From positions 1-53,614 of the forward strand of contig JAFVCV010000018.1 in assembly GCA_017478965.1 (NCBI GenBank): a stretch of 53,614 nucleotides of DNA, in the 5' to 3' direction. A program made the position numbers and the translations under genes. The notes beneath the pieces are model-generated. The model did not search any database. It saw only the letters and a program-made list of their open reading frames with translations, and was not told where the DNA came from. This document shows, one piece after another, positions 7,228-15,963 of the stretch. How positions within the stretch are numbered: the first letter of the stretch is position 1; each line of letters begins with the position of its first letter. This stretch comes from Ruminococcus sp. (GTDB taxonomy: Bacteria; Bacillota; Clostridia; Oscillospirales; Ruminococcaceae).

Positions 7228-8701
7228 ATAATATCAGACATATCAGCCCCGAGCAGCCTTCGTTTATCATTCTTTCCACTGTCTCCCTCAGACGGAGCCT
7301 GGCGTCCTCAGGGAGCCGGGAAAGCTTGCCCGAAAGGCCCTCGCTGACCAGTTCATGAAGGGATTTGCCGAAGATGTTTGAACTCATTATCTTTTCCGGG
7401 GAGTCCTCGAAATCTGTCATCATGTAGGAGATCAGCTCCTCGGACTGCTTTTCTGAGCCTACAATAGGGGCCACCTCGGTGTTGACGGTGGTCTTTACCA
7501 TGTGGATAGCCGGTGCGGCGGCCTTTATGCGAACGCCGTACTTGCCGCCCTGCTTTATTATCTCCGGCTCCTCAAGACTCAGCTCGGAAAGCTCCGGCAT
7601 GACTATGCCGTAGCCGCTTCGCTCCATATCGTCGATGGCTGAGGCGTATTTCTCAAAGCTGCGCTTGATGTTCATAAGCTCCATGAGCTTTGGCATAAGC
7701 TCGTTCTCGCCGCTTATCTGAAGGCCTGTGACCTCGCCTATGATGCGGTAGAAAAGCTCAGGCAGCAGTGCGGCTTCGATGTCGGCGGTGCCGGTGCCAA
7801 GGTCGATGCTTTTCACCCGGCATGAAGAGATGTATTCACATTCTCCGATGGCCTCAGCGCAGCCGTTGAGCTCCCGGAGCACCTTGGTATCTGCGGCGGC
7901 GCTGCGGATATGGCCGAAAACTGCATCCTTCAGCCAGTGTCCCTTTGGCAGGGAATTTATCCAGGAGGGCATGGATATGTTTATCTCCGAGGTGGGGAAG
8001 GACATGAGGACGTTTGAGAGTATCTCTTTTATCTCCTCCTCACCAAGGTCCGGGCAGCTTACCGGCATCACCGGGGTCTGATATTTTTCGCTGAGCCTTT
8101 TTGCAAGCTCTTTTGCCGAGGGGGACCCCGGTTCGGTGCAGTTGAGCAGCACTGCAAAGGGCTTTCCTATCTCTTTTAGCTCGTTTATGACCCTTTCCTC
8201 ACAGTCCTCATATTCCTCTCTGGGAAGGTCTGTCACGGAGCCGTCGGTGGTGATGACCAGGCCGATGGTGGAATGTTCGGATATGACCTTGTGGGTGCCG
8301 ACCTCGGCAGCCATATTGAACGGGACCTCCGTATCGAACCAGGGGGTCATGACCATACGGGGGGCCTCGTTCTCAATATATCCGGCGGCGCTGGGGATTA
8401 TGTAGCCTACACAGTCTATCATCCTGACCCGCAGGCCGGTCCCCTCGGGAAGAGTGATGTCCACGGCCTCTTCGGGTATAAATTTAGGTTCCGTAGTCAT
8501 GATGGTCCTTCCGGCGGCGGACTGGGGAAGCTCGTCGGTGGCCCTTTCCCTGCGGTAGCCGCTGTCGATGTTGGGGATCACCATCTGTTCCATGAACTGC
8601 TTGATGAAAGTGGACTTGCCGGTCCTTACGGGGCCGACTACACCTATGTAGATATCACCGCCGGTCCTTTGGGCTATGTCTTTATATATATCGTTGTTCA
8701 C
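7226..8701 (-). CDS. spoIVA: Stage IV sporulation protein A (spore coat morphogenetic ATPase)
   Basis: A 491-residue protein matching SpoIVA along its length. SpoIVA is a mother-cell ATPase that polymerises on the forespore surface as the basement layer of the coat. The N-terminal MNNDIYKDIAQRTGGDIYIG is typical, with Walker A GPVRTGKS at 23-30, a Walker-B-like MIDCVGY and sensor TDGSV region, and the conserved C-terminal segment ending in CLIL. The start is a GTG preceded by AAAGGAGGAAAA. It lies 35 bases downstream of the sipL-like gene on the same strand, so the two are probably co-transcribed. Expression in the mother cell under sigma-E is expected from the family; no clear site was found in the 35-base gap. 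Confidence 0.96.
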   Translation of the reverse strand: MNNDIYKDIAQRTGGDIYIGVVGPVRTGKSTFIKQFMEQMVIPNIDSGYRRERATDELPQSAAGRTIMTTEPKFIPEEAVDITLPEGTGLRVRMIDCVGYIIPSAAGYIENEAPRMVMTPWFDTEVPFNMAAEVGTHKVISEHSTIGLVITTDGSVTDLPREEYEDCEERVINELKEIGKPFAVLLNCTEPGSPSAKELAKRLSEKYQTPVMPVSCPDLGEEEIKEILSNVLMSFPTSEINISMPSWINSLPKGHWLKDAVFGHIRSAAADTKVLRELNGCAEAIGECEYISSCRVKSIDLGTGTADIEAALLPELFYRIIGEVTGLQISGENELMPKLMELMNIKRSFEKYASAIDDMERSGYGIVMPELSELSLEEPEIIKQGGKYGVRIKAAAPAIHMVKTTVNTEVAPIVGSEKQSEELISYMMTDFEDSPEKIMSSNIFGKSLHELVSEGLSGKLSRLPEDARLRLRETVERMINEGCSGLICLIL

Positions 8702-8736
8702 TGTATTTTCCTCCTTTATTGCGGTGGCTCTTAGGT

Positions 8737-10269
8737 TCAGCTCTCTATGGGTATGAGCAGCAGGCCGTCGGACAGGTCGTTCTCCTCCTCAATGGCACGC
8801 ACGGAGGTGGAATATCGCTTTGCCACGTCCCACAGGTCCTCCTTGCCGCTGCACCGGCAGAGCTTCAAAGCGCAGCTCTGGTCTCTTTCCTTAGGCTTGT
8901 CGGTCAGCAGGCGTACCGTGCTGAGGACCCCGCCGCTGATGGGAGCGCTCACGTTCCCCCTTATCTTTACCTCGGCCTTGAGGTCGATGGAGCTGGTGTC
9001 GGTGAGGTAAAAGCTAAGGGCGCCGGCCTGGGCGGTAAGATCTATCTCAGCCTCAGGGTCAAGGTCCCCGGGCAGATCGAGCTCAGCCTCAAAGGGGACA
9101 GAGTTTTCCAGCAGGAAGGGGTGACGGTCGGAATTGGCGCCGATGGCTGTGAAGGTCAGGGTACCGGCTGCGGCAGTGCGGCCCTCCTCCCTTTCAAGGG
9201 TCAGTGCGCTGCATTTTGCATAGCAGCCGTAGACTACGCCTATGTCCCCTTCGGCGTAGCTGAGGGTGCATTCGCTCTGACAGGAGGCGCTTACCTTGAC
9301 AGCTGGGCCTTCGATGGGCAGGCTGCATTTCTCTGTCTCACATTCGTATTTTGTGGAGTAGGCGTCGGTCACGGCCTCGCCGGTCAGGAATTTCACTGCG
9401 GTGCAGCTGAGATTTAAAATTATCTCACATTCCAGCTTTGTGCCGCCCTCGCCCTTGGGCATGACCGTGCAGCCGGCGGCGGTCATTTCCACCCTCGGCT
9501 CAAAGCTCTCGTCTATCCCCTCGATGTCTATCATCTGGCTTATGGGGACGGTAAAGCGCATTGTCTCAGCGGTATCGGCGCCGTTCTGGTCAACGCAGGA
9601 ATAAAGCAGCTCTATCTCGGCTTCGCCCTTGGTGATGAGCTTGCCGGCGATCATTCTCTCCTCTCCCGGAGTGATCTCACAGCCGCATCTGAGCACTGTT
9701 CCAAGAGCAGGCTTGGAGGACGGCAGCTCCAGGTCCTCGATGAGTGTCATGCGCTTTGATGCCGTGAGCCTGGCAGCAGGGTAGGTGATGAGCTGTTTTT
9801 TCAGCTGTATCCCCCCGCCGGAGGCCTGGGTCAGTATCTGTTCTTTGCACAGGCATTTCACTCTTACTGCGGCGCTGACCGCACCCCGCAGGTCAAGCCT
9901 TCTTCGGTTCACCACCCGGCAGTTCATATAGCTGCATCCAAGGACGATGCGGACCTCCGGGCTTATGCAGCCATCCTCGATATCAAAAGCCTTTGACATC
10001 GGCAGTCTTTGCTCTATGCAGTTTATGCGGTCATCGTTCTCGCTGAGATAAAGTATCCTCACCAGTCCCTCGGCGTCAAAGCTCAGCTTGCTGCCGTTGA
10101 TGCTCTGGGAAGTCACAGACGGCTCCACGGTGCATTTCAGTATCCTGAAAATGTCCGGGAAATAGTCCGGCAGGACAAAGTCCCTTTCAATACTGAGCTC
10201 GGTCTGGCAGTTCAGCACGGTCTTTACCGCACTGACGTTCTCCCGCAGTGTTCGCAGTTCGTTCTCCAT
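8737..10269 (-). CDS. SipL-like SpoIVA-interacting coat protein (DUF3794 + LysM)
   Basis: 510 residues. It contains repeated DUF3794 modules (Asp-rich, each with a Pro-Asp-like start such as LPDYFPDI near residue 33) followed by a C-terminal LysM-like segment from about 460 (GKEDLWDVAKRYSTS ... LLIPI). This architecture is that of SipL, shown in Clostridioides difficile to bind SpoIVA through its LysM domain and attach the coat. The gene directly upstream of spoIVA supports the same partnership here. The start ATG has a GGGAGGAA site. No signal peptide, consistent with a mother-cell cytoplasmic protein. DUF3794 proteins also occur in other spore roles, so the specific name is inferred. Confidence 0.85.
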   Translation of the reverse strand: MENELRTLRENVSAVKTVLNCQTELSIERDFVLPDYFPDIFRILKCTVEPSVTSQSINGSKLSFDAEGLVRILYLSENDDRINCIEQRLPMSKAFDIEDGCISPEVRIVLGCSYMNCRVVNRRRLDLRGAVSAAVRVKCLCKEQILTQASGGGIQLKKQLITYPAARLTASKRMTLIEDLELPSSKPALGTVLRCGCEITPGEERMIAGKLITKGEAEIELLYSCVDQNGADTAETMRFTVPISQMIDIEGIDESFEPRVEMTAAGCTVMPKGEGGTKLECEIILNLSCTAVKFLTGEAVTDAYSTKYECETEKCSLPIEGPAVKVSASCQSECTLSYAEGDIGVVYGCYAKCSALTLEREEGRTAAAGTLTFTAIGANSDRHPFLLENSVPFEAELDLPGDLDPEAEIDLTAQAGALSFYLTDTSSIDLKAEVKIRGNVSAPISGGVLSTVRLLTDKPKERDQSCALKLCRCSGKEDLWDVAKRYSTSVRAIEEENDLSDGLLLIPIES

Positions 10270-10361
10270 AAGTATTCCTCCCTGTTTATCTAACTTTCGG
10301 TCACATATACCCTGTGTCCTTTATTTCATTTATATGTCCGCCGGACCGTTGTTAGAACAGC

Positions 10362-10391
10362 GAATAACCTGTGGGCGCTCAGGGCATGATA
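10362..10391 (+). promoter_or_regulatory. Sigma-G-like promoter of the germinant receptor operon
   Basis: GAATA at 10362-10366, an 18-base spacer, then CATGATA at 10385-10391. Both elements fit the forespore sigma-G consensus (GHATR and CATnMTA). The first start codon follows 27 bases later. Forespore expression is exactly what is known for gerA-type operons. Confidence 0.6.
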
Positions 10392-10417
10392 TACAGTGAA
10401 AAAACTTCGGGAGGGAT

Positions 10418-11887
10418 ATGATGATAAACGAAAACAGCCCCATAGGCCGCAGCATTTCCCAGGTGCGCTCGGACCTCAGCGCCCTGACCGGGAACAGCAT
10501 GGACCTTAACATCACCGAGGCGGACCTTGGGCGGGCCAGGCTCTGCGTGATAAGTGCGGAGGGTATGCTGTCCTCGCAGATGCTCTCTGAGATGCTTTTA
10601 CAGCCCCTGAACGACCTGGGAAAAAATAAGGACCTTACTGACGCTGAGGCCTTTGACTTTCTCACAAAGGGCAGCCTTATCGCCCCGTCCTCAAACACCG
10701 TCAGCACCTACGGCGAGCTGCTGGAGGCGGTCTATTCCGGCTTTGCGGCGGTATGTGTCCGTGGAACGGGAAAGGCGGCGGCATACGGGGTGCAGGGCTA
10801 TGAGAAACGGACCGTTTCGATCCCTGAGAACGAGCAGAGCCTTGGTGCGGCCCAGGACAGCTTTACGGAGACTCTGCGCACCAATATCTCTCTTATCCGA
10901 CGGAGGCTGAAGACCCCCCGGCTGAGGTTCGAGATCATAAAGGCCGGAAGGCTTTCCGGCACGGAGCTTTGCCTAGCCTACATCAGCGGCAGGGTCCCGG
11001 AGAGCATACTGTCCGACCTGCGGCGCAAGCTTGGCTCCATCAGGCTGGACACAGTACTTGACTCCGGTTATGTAAGGCCGTATATCGACCCTTGCTATGG
11101 GCTGTCTGTATTTTCGGGCACCCTTTCTACTGAGCGGCCGGACCAGACGGCGGTCTATCTCAACGAGGGCCGGGCGGCGGTCCTCATTGACGGCTCGCCC
11201 TTTGTCATACTGATACCGGCCCTTTTTGCGGATAATTTCAGGACCATGGACGACAGCTGTGAAAAGGGATTTTATGCCGCCTTTTCAAAGCTCCTGCGCT
11301 ATTTTGCGTTTTTCCTTGCCATAGGCCTGCCGGGGCTTTATGCGGCGGTGGTCATGTTCCATCCGGAGACTCTGGACCTTAAACTCCTGCTGAACCTGGC
11401 CGCCGCCGAGGAGTCTACACCCTACCCGCTGACGGTGGAGCTTTTGCTGGTGATGGTGCTTTTTGAGATAATGAGAGAGGCCGGCATAAGGCTGCCGAAG
11501 ACCGTGGGCGGCGCCGTTTCCATAGTGGGGGGACTGATGATAGGAGACGCTGCGGTGAAAAGCGGCCTTATCTCCCAGCCCCTGCTCATCGTGGTGGGCA
11601 TAACTGCTACGGCTTCATTTGTTCTGCCGGAGCTTTACCCTGCGGTGTCAGTACTGAGGATAGTTTTTATTTTAGCCGGGGGACTGGGGGGCCTGGCAGG
11701 GATAGGTGCAGCCTCGGCCCTGCTCCTTTGTGACCTGGCGGCAGCGGACAGCTTTGGCATAGAGTTTACCGCACCGGCCTCGCCCTTTTTCCCGTCGGGC
11801 CTTAAAGGACTTCTGGGCAGGGACAGCTTTTACGATTACGAGAAGAAGGAGACTACCGCCGCAGGCTATTCAGGTGATGTGAAATGA
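10418..11887 (+). CDS. Spore germination protein, GerA (A-subunit) family
   Basis: 489 residues, A subunit of a Ger receptor, which sits in the inner spore membrane and triggers germination on nutrient binding. A hydrophilic N-terminal half (to about 285) is followed by the membrane part, with helices around 290-310, 345-362, 385-400 and 415-445, as in the GerA/SpoVAF family. Signature segments include FVRGTGKA-like and DGSPFVILIPALFADNF stretches. The start is the first of two adjacent ATGs behind GGAGGG. The stop codon overlaps the next start by 4 bases (ATGA at 11884-11887), indicating translational coupling with the B subunit. Confidence 0.93.
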   Translation: MMINENSPIGRSISQVRSDLSALTGNSMDLNITEADLGRARLCVISAEGMLSSQMLSEMLLQPLNDLGKNKDLTDAEAFDFLTKGSLIAPSSNTVSTYGELLEAVYSGFAAVCVRGTGKAAAYGVQGYEKRTVSIPENEQSLGAAQDSFTETLRTNISLIRRRLKTPRLRFEIIKAGRLSGTELCLAYISGRVPESILSDLRRKLGSIRLDTVLDSGYVRPYIDPCYGLSVFSGTLSTERPDQTAVYLNEGRAAVLIDGSPFVILIPALFADNFRTMDDSCEKGFYAAFSKLLRYFAFFLAIGLPGLYAAVVMFHPETLDLKLLLNLAAAEESTPYPLTVELLLVMVLFEIMREAGIRLPKTVGGAVSIVGGLMIGDAAVKSGLISQPLLIVVGITATASFVLPELYPAVSVLRIVFILAGGLGGLAGIGAASALLLCDLAAADSFGIEFTAPASPFFPSGLKGLLGRDSFYDYEKKETTAAGYSGDVK

Positions 11888-12954
11888 CAGGAAAACAGGA
11901 GCTTTCAGCTTACAGATTAACGGCGATGATGCTGATGGGGAGGATATTCGCCGCTATGACATACTTCCCCGCAGGCTATGAAGGCCCAGGAACGCTCATG
12001 GCCGGGACTTTGCTCTCGGCTCTTTTCCAGGGGCTTCTCATGATACCGGCGGCGGTCCTTTACCGCCGTGGCGGCAGAGAGGTAAGCCGTGGGGCGGCGG
12101 CGCTCTACCTTATATATTTCTGCTACGAGATGTTCATGGATATCGGGGGATATGTGTATTTCTCGGACTTTCTTTTCGGAGGCGAGGTCCGCCGGACAGC
12201 GGTCCTGGGAGCGCTGGTGCTGAGCGCACTGTTTTTGGCAGCCATGGACACGGCCGTTCTGGGAAAGGCGGCGGGTACGGTGCTCATTGGCATGGCAGCA
12301 GCTCTGCTCATAATAGGCGCCGGGGCCGCCCGTAAGGCCTATTGGGTGAACATCGACTTTGCCGCAGCTGACCCGGCGGGGGCAGTACTCAGGGCAGCGG
12401 CAGCGGAAACTGCCAGATGCGAATGTCTGGTGCTCTATGCCTTTCTCCTGCCAAGGACCAGTCTGTCCCGCAGGAACTCTCCCGGCAGGACAGCAGCAGG
12501 TTTTCTGGCGGCAAAGGCCGTGGTCCTGGAGACTGTGTTCTTTCTCACTGCCGCTGTCCTGGGAAGATATTTTTATCACACGAAGCTGCCGGTATTCTCA
12601 GCGGCGTCCTATTCGGGCGGCAGGGTCATACAGCGTTTTGACGGGCTGTTCCTGCTGATATGGTGCGCCGCCGCCATCGTTAAGCTGGGCGTACTGGGTG
12701 CCTGTGCGAGGGACTGCATAATGATACTGCGGCCCTCCGCCGAGAGAAATCGGGCCGCTGCCCTGGCGCTCCTGCCATGCGCCGTAGGTGCTGCGGTGCC
12801 GGTGCTGAGATACAGATGGGAAAGCGTGGTATACGGTGAGCCTGCGGCCCTGGTGTTTGCGGCGGTGGTGATACTGACTGCGGGAGTGCCGGCGGCGGTC
12901 CTGGCGGGCCGGGCGCTAAGGCGAAGGACAGTCAGCAAGGGGGTAAGAGCATGA
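11884..12954 (+). CDS. Spore germination permease, GerB family
   Basis: 356 residues with about ten transmembrane helices, an APC-fold permease-like B subunit of the germinant receptor. In known Ger receptors this subunit contains the germinant-binding pocket. Regular hydrophobic segments alternate with short loops rich in Arg and Gly, and the N-terminus TGKQELSAYRLTAMM resembles the conserved GerAB start. It overlaps the A gene by 4 bases and the C gene by 4 bases (ATGA at 12951-12954). The Ala-rich composition reflects local GC content. Specific germinant cannot be read from the sequence. Confidence 0.88.
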   Translation: MTGKQELSAYRLTAMMLMGRIFAAMTYFPAGYEGPGTLMAGTLLSALFQGLLMIPAAVLYRRGGREVSRGAAALYLIYFCYEMFMDIGGYVYFSDFLFGGEVRRTAVLGALVLSALFLAAMDTAVLGKAAGTVLIGMAAALLIIGAGAARKAYWVNIDFAAADPAGAVLRAAAAETARCECLVLYAFLLPRTSLSRRNSPGRTAAGFLAAKAVVLETVFFLTAAVLGRYFYHTKLPVFSAASYSGGRVIQRFDGLFLLIWCAAAIVKLGVLGACARDCIMILRPSAERNRAAALALLPCAVGAAVPVLRYRWESVVYGEPAALVFAAVVILTAGVPAAVLAGRALRRRTVSKGVRA

Positions 12955-14093
12955 TAAGAGAGCTTAACAAGAATGCAGCAAAAAAGCTGAGGGTCTACCT
13001 TATGGCGGCGGCTGTGCTGGTAATGGTGGGCTTTACCCACTGGGGCAGGAGCCATAATATAGATGATAGGGCAATGGTCCACGCCATGGGGATAGATCAG
13101 GACGGTGACGGTCTGAGGGTGAGCCTACAGATATTCAAGCCTGACGGACCCGGCGGCGACACCGCTATCGACACTGCCCAGCCCAACGTCAGGGTCATGA
13201 CCTGCCGGGGCAGAACGGTGGGGGAGGCCTTGCAGGAGGCCGGGGCAAAGGCCGGCAGAGAGCTGTTTTTTGGCCATTTGCAGCTCATCTGTCTTGGGGA
13301 GGAGCTTGATCTGGAGGACCCGGAGGAGCTTTTCGCCTTTGCGGTAAAGGACAAAAACATCTTTCTCGGAACCCCCATTTGCACTGCCGACGGAACGGCG
13401 GAGGAGATAATGCGGGTGCGCTCTTCTCCGGAGGAGACTGCCGCAGAGGCCATGGGTGACCTGATCGAGAACGGTATCTCGGAGGGCCAGGTCCCGGATT
13501 ACAGGCTCATCGACGTGGCTGCCACCGAAGAGAGCGGCACCGCAGCAATGGCAATGCTCAGGGCGTCGGAGGAGGAGAACGGCAGCAGCTCTGAAGAGGG
13601 CCAGGGCGGCAGCGTGGAGCTGGCGGGGACTGCGGTGATAAGGGAGGGCAGGCTGGTGAAAAAGCTTGACCCGGAGCAGAGCCGTACCTGTGTCCTGATG
13701 GCTGGCCGGACCGAAAGGAGCAGCACAGCCTTTACTCTGGGCGGCCGCAGGTACAGTGCCAGGCTGACTGATATCAGTGTTTCCTCACGGGTATATATCA
13801 GCGCCGGCAGGCCTGTGCTTGAGCGGCGGTTCAGCCTTACCGCAAGGGTCCCGGCCGACCTTCATTCTGCCGAAGACAGCGCCGCCGCAGCGGCCGATAT
13901 AAGGGACCGTCTTGAGGCGGATATGGCCGCCGCTGCAGAGGAGCTCATAGTGGACCGTGGAACGGACATCTTTGGCTTTTTCACTCAGGTCAGGCACAGT
14001 GCCCCGGCCCTGGCTGTCAGGTATGAACAGTCTCCGGAGAAACTTCTCAGGCTCATGCAGTACCGCTTCATCGTTGAAGTTGACGTGGAATAG
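12951..14093 (+). CDS. Spore germination protein, GerC family, without lipobox cysteine
   Basis: 380 residues of the Ger(x)C family, the C subunit that is normally a lipoprotein. After a membrane segment (about 14-28), family members have a GCW-type lipobox followed by a D-R-x-I motif and a GID. Here the aligned residues read THWGRSHNIDDRAMVHAMGID, with His30 where the lipidated Cys should be. The mature domain otherwise matches: the MTCRGRTVGEAL, FGHLQLICLGEEL and C-terminal GTDIFGF motifs are all present. The protein is therefore probably anchored by an uncleaved N-terminal helix. Last gene of the operon, ending before a gdhA-oriented terminator. Confidence 0.9.
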   Translation: MIRELNKNAAKKLRVYLMAAAVLVMVGFTHWGRSHNIDDRAMVHAMGIDQDGDGLRVSLQIFKPDGPGGDTAIDTAQPNVRVMTCRGRTVGEALQEAGAKAGRELFFGHLQLICLGEELDLEDPEELFAFAVKDKNIFLGTPICTADGTAEEIMRVRSSPEETAAEAMGDLIENGISEGQVPDYRLIDVAATEESGTAAMAMLRASEEENGSSSEEGQGGSVELAGTAVIREGRLVKKLDPEQSRTCVLMAGRTERSSTAFTLGGRRYSARLTDISVSSRVYISAGRPVLERRFSLTARVPADLHSAEDSAAAAADIRDRLEADMAAAAEELIVDRGTDIFGFFTQVRHSAPALAVRYEQSPEKLLRLMQYRFIVEVDVE

Positions 14094-14100
14094 GGCGCAA

Positions 14101-14140
14101 AAAAACAGACCGCACCATATCCGATGCGGTCTGTAAAAAC
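14101..14140 (-). terminator. Intrinsic terminator of gdhA
   Basis: Stem ACAGACCGCA (14105-14114) / TGCGGTCTGT (14125-14134). Read on the minus strand it is followed by a run of Ts (complement of the A run at 14099-14105). It ends gdhA and sits just after the gerC stop, with As on the other side, so it may act in both directions. Confidence 0.9.
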
Positions 14141-14167
14141 TGTATCTAAGCTTTATTTAAGATAGGA

Positions 14168-15520
14168 TCAAACCACGCCCTGAGCCTTCATAGCCTCTGC
14201 TACCTTCAGGAAGCCTGCGATGTTAGCGCCTGCTACCAGGTCGTCCCCAAGGCCGTACTCGTTTGCAGCCTTGATGGAAGAATCGAAGATGTTCTTCATG
14301 ATCTCATGGAGCTTAGCGTCAACCTCTTCAGAGGTCCAGCTGTATCTCATGGAGTTCTGGCTCATCTCCAGACCGGAAACTGCAACGCCGCCGGCGTTAA
14401 CAGCCTTGGAAGGAGCGACGATAGCGCCGTTCTCTCTCAGGTAAGCAACTGCTTCAGCAGTGGTAGGCATATTGGAAACTTCTACGTAGTACTTCACGCC
14501 GTTAGCGATGATGTTCTTGGCGTCCTCGATAGCGACCTCGTTCTGTGTAGCGCAAGGCATAACGATATCGACCTTCTGCTCCCAGGGCTTCTTGCCTGCG
14601 AAGAAAGGTACGCCGAACTTATCGGCATAATCCTGAACTCTGTTGCGGCAGGATGCTCTCATCTCCAGGAGGTAATCTACCTTCTCGTCAGTGCTGATGC
14701 CGTCTGCATCGTAGATATAGCCGTCAGGACCGGAAATGGTAACTACCTTACCGCCCAGCTCGTTGACCTTCTTGATCGTGCCCCATGCAACGTTGCCGAA
14801 GCCGGAAACTGCAAATGTCTTGCCCTTGATGTCGTCACCGAAGTGCTTGAGCAGCTCAACTGCATAGTAAACTGCACCGTAGCCGGTAGCCTCAGGTCTG
14901 ATGAGGGAACCGCCGAACTCACGGTTCTTGCCGGTCAGAACGCCGGTGAACTCGTTTCTCAGTCTCTTGTACTGGCCGTAGAGATAGCCTATCTCTCTGC
15001 CGCCTACGCCGATATCGCCGGCAGGAACGTCGGTGTCAGCACCGATGTGCTTGCAAAGCTCTGTCATGAAGCTCTGGCAGAATCTCATCACCTCAGCGTC
15101 GCTCTTGCCCTGAGGATCAAAGTCGGAACCGCCCTTGCCGCCGCCCATAGGCAGAGTGGTAAGGCTGTTCTTGAAGATCTGCTCGAAACCAAGGAACTTG
15201 ACTACGGATGCGCAAACGGTGGGGTGAAATCTCAGACCGCCCTTGTAAGGACCGATAGCAGAGTTGAACTGGATACGGAAACCTCTGTTTACCTGTACCT
15301 TGCCGTTGTCGTCTACCCACGGAACACGGAAGATGATCTGTCTCTCAGGCTCAACTACTCTGTCGAAAACGCCTGCGTCGATAAGGTCCTGTCTCTTGTC
15401 AGCTACAGGAACGAGGCTCTCGAGCACTTCGTAAACAGCCTGGTGGAACTCGCTCTCACCGGGGTTTCTCTTAACTACCTGGTCGTATACCTTCTGGAGG
15501 TATTCATTCTTCAATGCCAT
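14168..15520 (-). CDS. gdhA: NADP-specific glutamate dehydrogenase
   Basis: A 450-residue hexameric-type glutamate dehydrogenase, which aminates 2-oxoglutarate with ammonia and NADPH; a main route of ammonia assimilation in ruminal and gut Firmicutes. Visible signatures: the catalytic-lysine motif LTTLPMGGGKGGSDFDP near 120-135, PAGDIGVGGREIG, and the Rossmann motif SGFGNVAWG. Length is standard. Translation most likely starts at MALKNEY (15520), with GGGAG 8 bases upstream; the ATG 15 bases earlier has no site of its own. It has its own consensus promoter and a long leader with a hairpin (CCGGAGAA at 15566 with TCCTCCGG at 15594). Confidence 0.96.
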   Translation of the reverse strand: MALKNEYLQKVYDQVVKRNPGESEFHQAVYEVLESLVPVADKRQDLIDAGVFDRVVEPERQIIFRVPWVDDNGKVQVNRGFRIQFNSAIGPYKGGLRFHPTVCASVVKFLGFEQIFKNSLTTLPMGGGKGGSDFDPQGKSDAEVMRFCQSFMTELCKHIGADTDVPAGDIGVGGREIGYLYGQYKRLRNEFTGVLTGKNREFGGSLIRPEATGYGAVYYAVELLKHFGDDIKGKTFAVSGFGNVAWGTIKKVNELGGKVVTISGPDGYIYDADGISTDEKVDYLLEMRASCRNRVQDYADKFGVPFFAGKKPWEQKVDIVMPCATQNEVAIEDAKNIIANGVKYYVEVSNMPTTAEAVAYLRENGAIVAPSKAVNAGGVAVSGLEMSQNSMRYSWTSEEVDAKLHEIMKNIFDSSIKAANEYGLGDDLVAGANIAGFLKVAEAMKAQGVV

Positions 15521-15617
15521 TGTAAAAACTCCCATCTTAATAAATTATTACAATAATGATATCGTCCGGAGAACGCCTTTAAAAAAACTGTCCTCCTCCG
15601 GCCAACACTGTACGTCT

Positions 15618-15646
15618 ATTATAGCACACTTCTTTACATTTTGCAA
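15618..15646 (-). promoter_or_regulatory. Sigma-A promoter of gdhA
   Basis: On the minus strand: TTGCAA at 15646-15641, 17-base spacer, TATAAT at 15623-15618. This leaves a leader of about 90 bases containing an 8-bp hairpin with a long A/T-rich loop. Confidence 0.75.
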
Positions 15647-15832
15647 GTCCTAAATTCAAAAATTTCAAAAAAATATTTATTTTTCACAAAACCTATATGT
15701 TCGGTCACTGAAAAGCAGCGGCATTATCAGAAATATGCACAAACTTTCCGACATCTGCCCTGAACATTCCTTATAAAAAACGACGTTTTTAAAATGCACG
15801 GTCTAAAATGGCGGGACGGTTTATGACGGCAT

Positions 15833-15876
15833 TCCTGCATAAAATGAAATTCTGCCGTTAAAATCCTGCATAAAAT
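15833..15876 (+). repeat. Short direct repeat in the gdhA/ttcA intergenic region
   Basis: The 13-mer TCCTGCATAAAAT occurs at 15833-15845 and again at 15864-15876, 31 bases apart (about three helical turns). The 443-base region 15521-15963 otherwise holds the gdhA promoter and leader and no gene. Such phased repeats can be protein-binding sites; nothing shows which protein. Confidence 0.45.
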
Positions 15877-15963
15877 ATACTCCCCTGGGAGGGATATGTG
15901 TTTGTGGCACAGAGCGTTTCGATGCTCTCTGCGGTCATGATGAGGGCCGTCATCAAAAACTGT

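Noticed and set aside
14306-15556. 416-codon open frame on the plus strand
   Set aside because: It lies opposite gdhA, which is unmistakable; the frame is open only because of gdhA codon bias.
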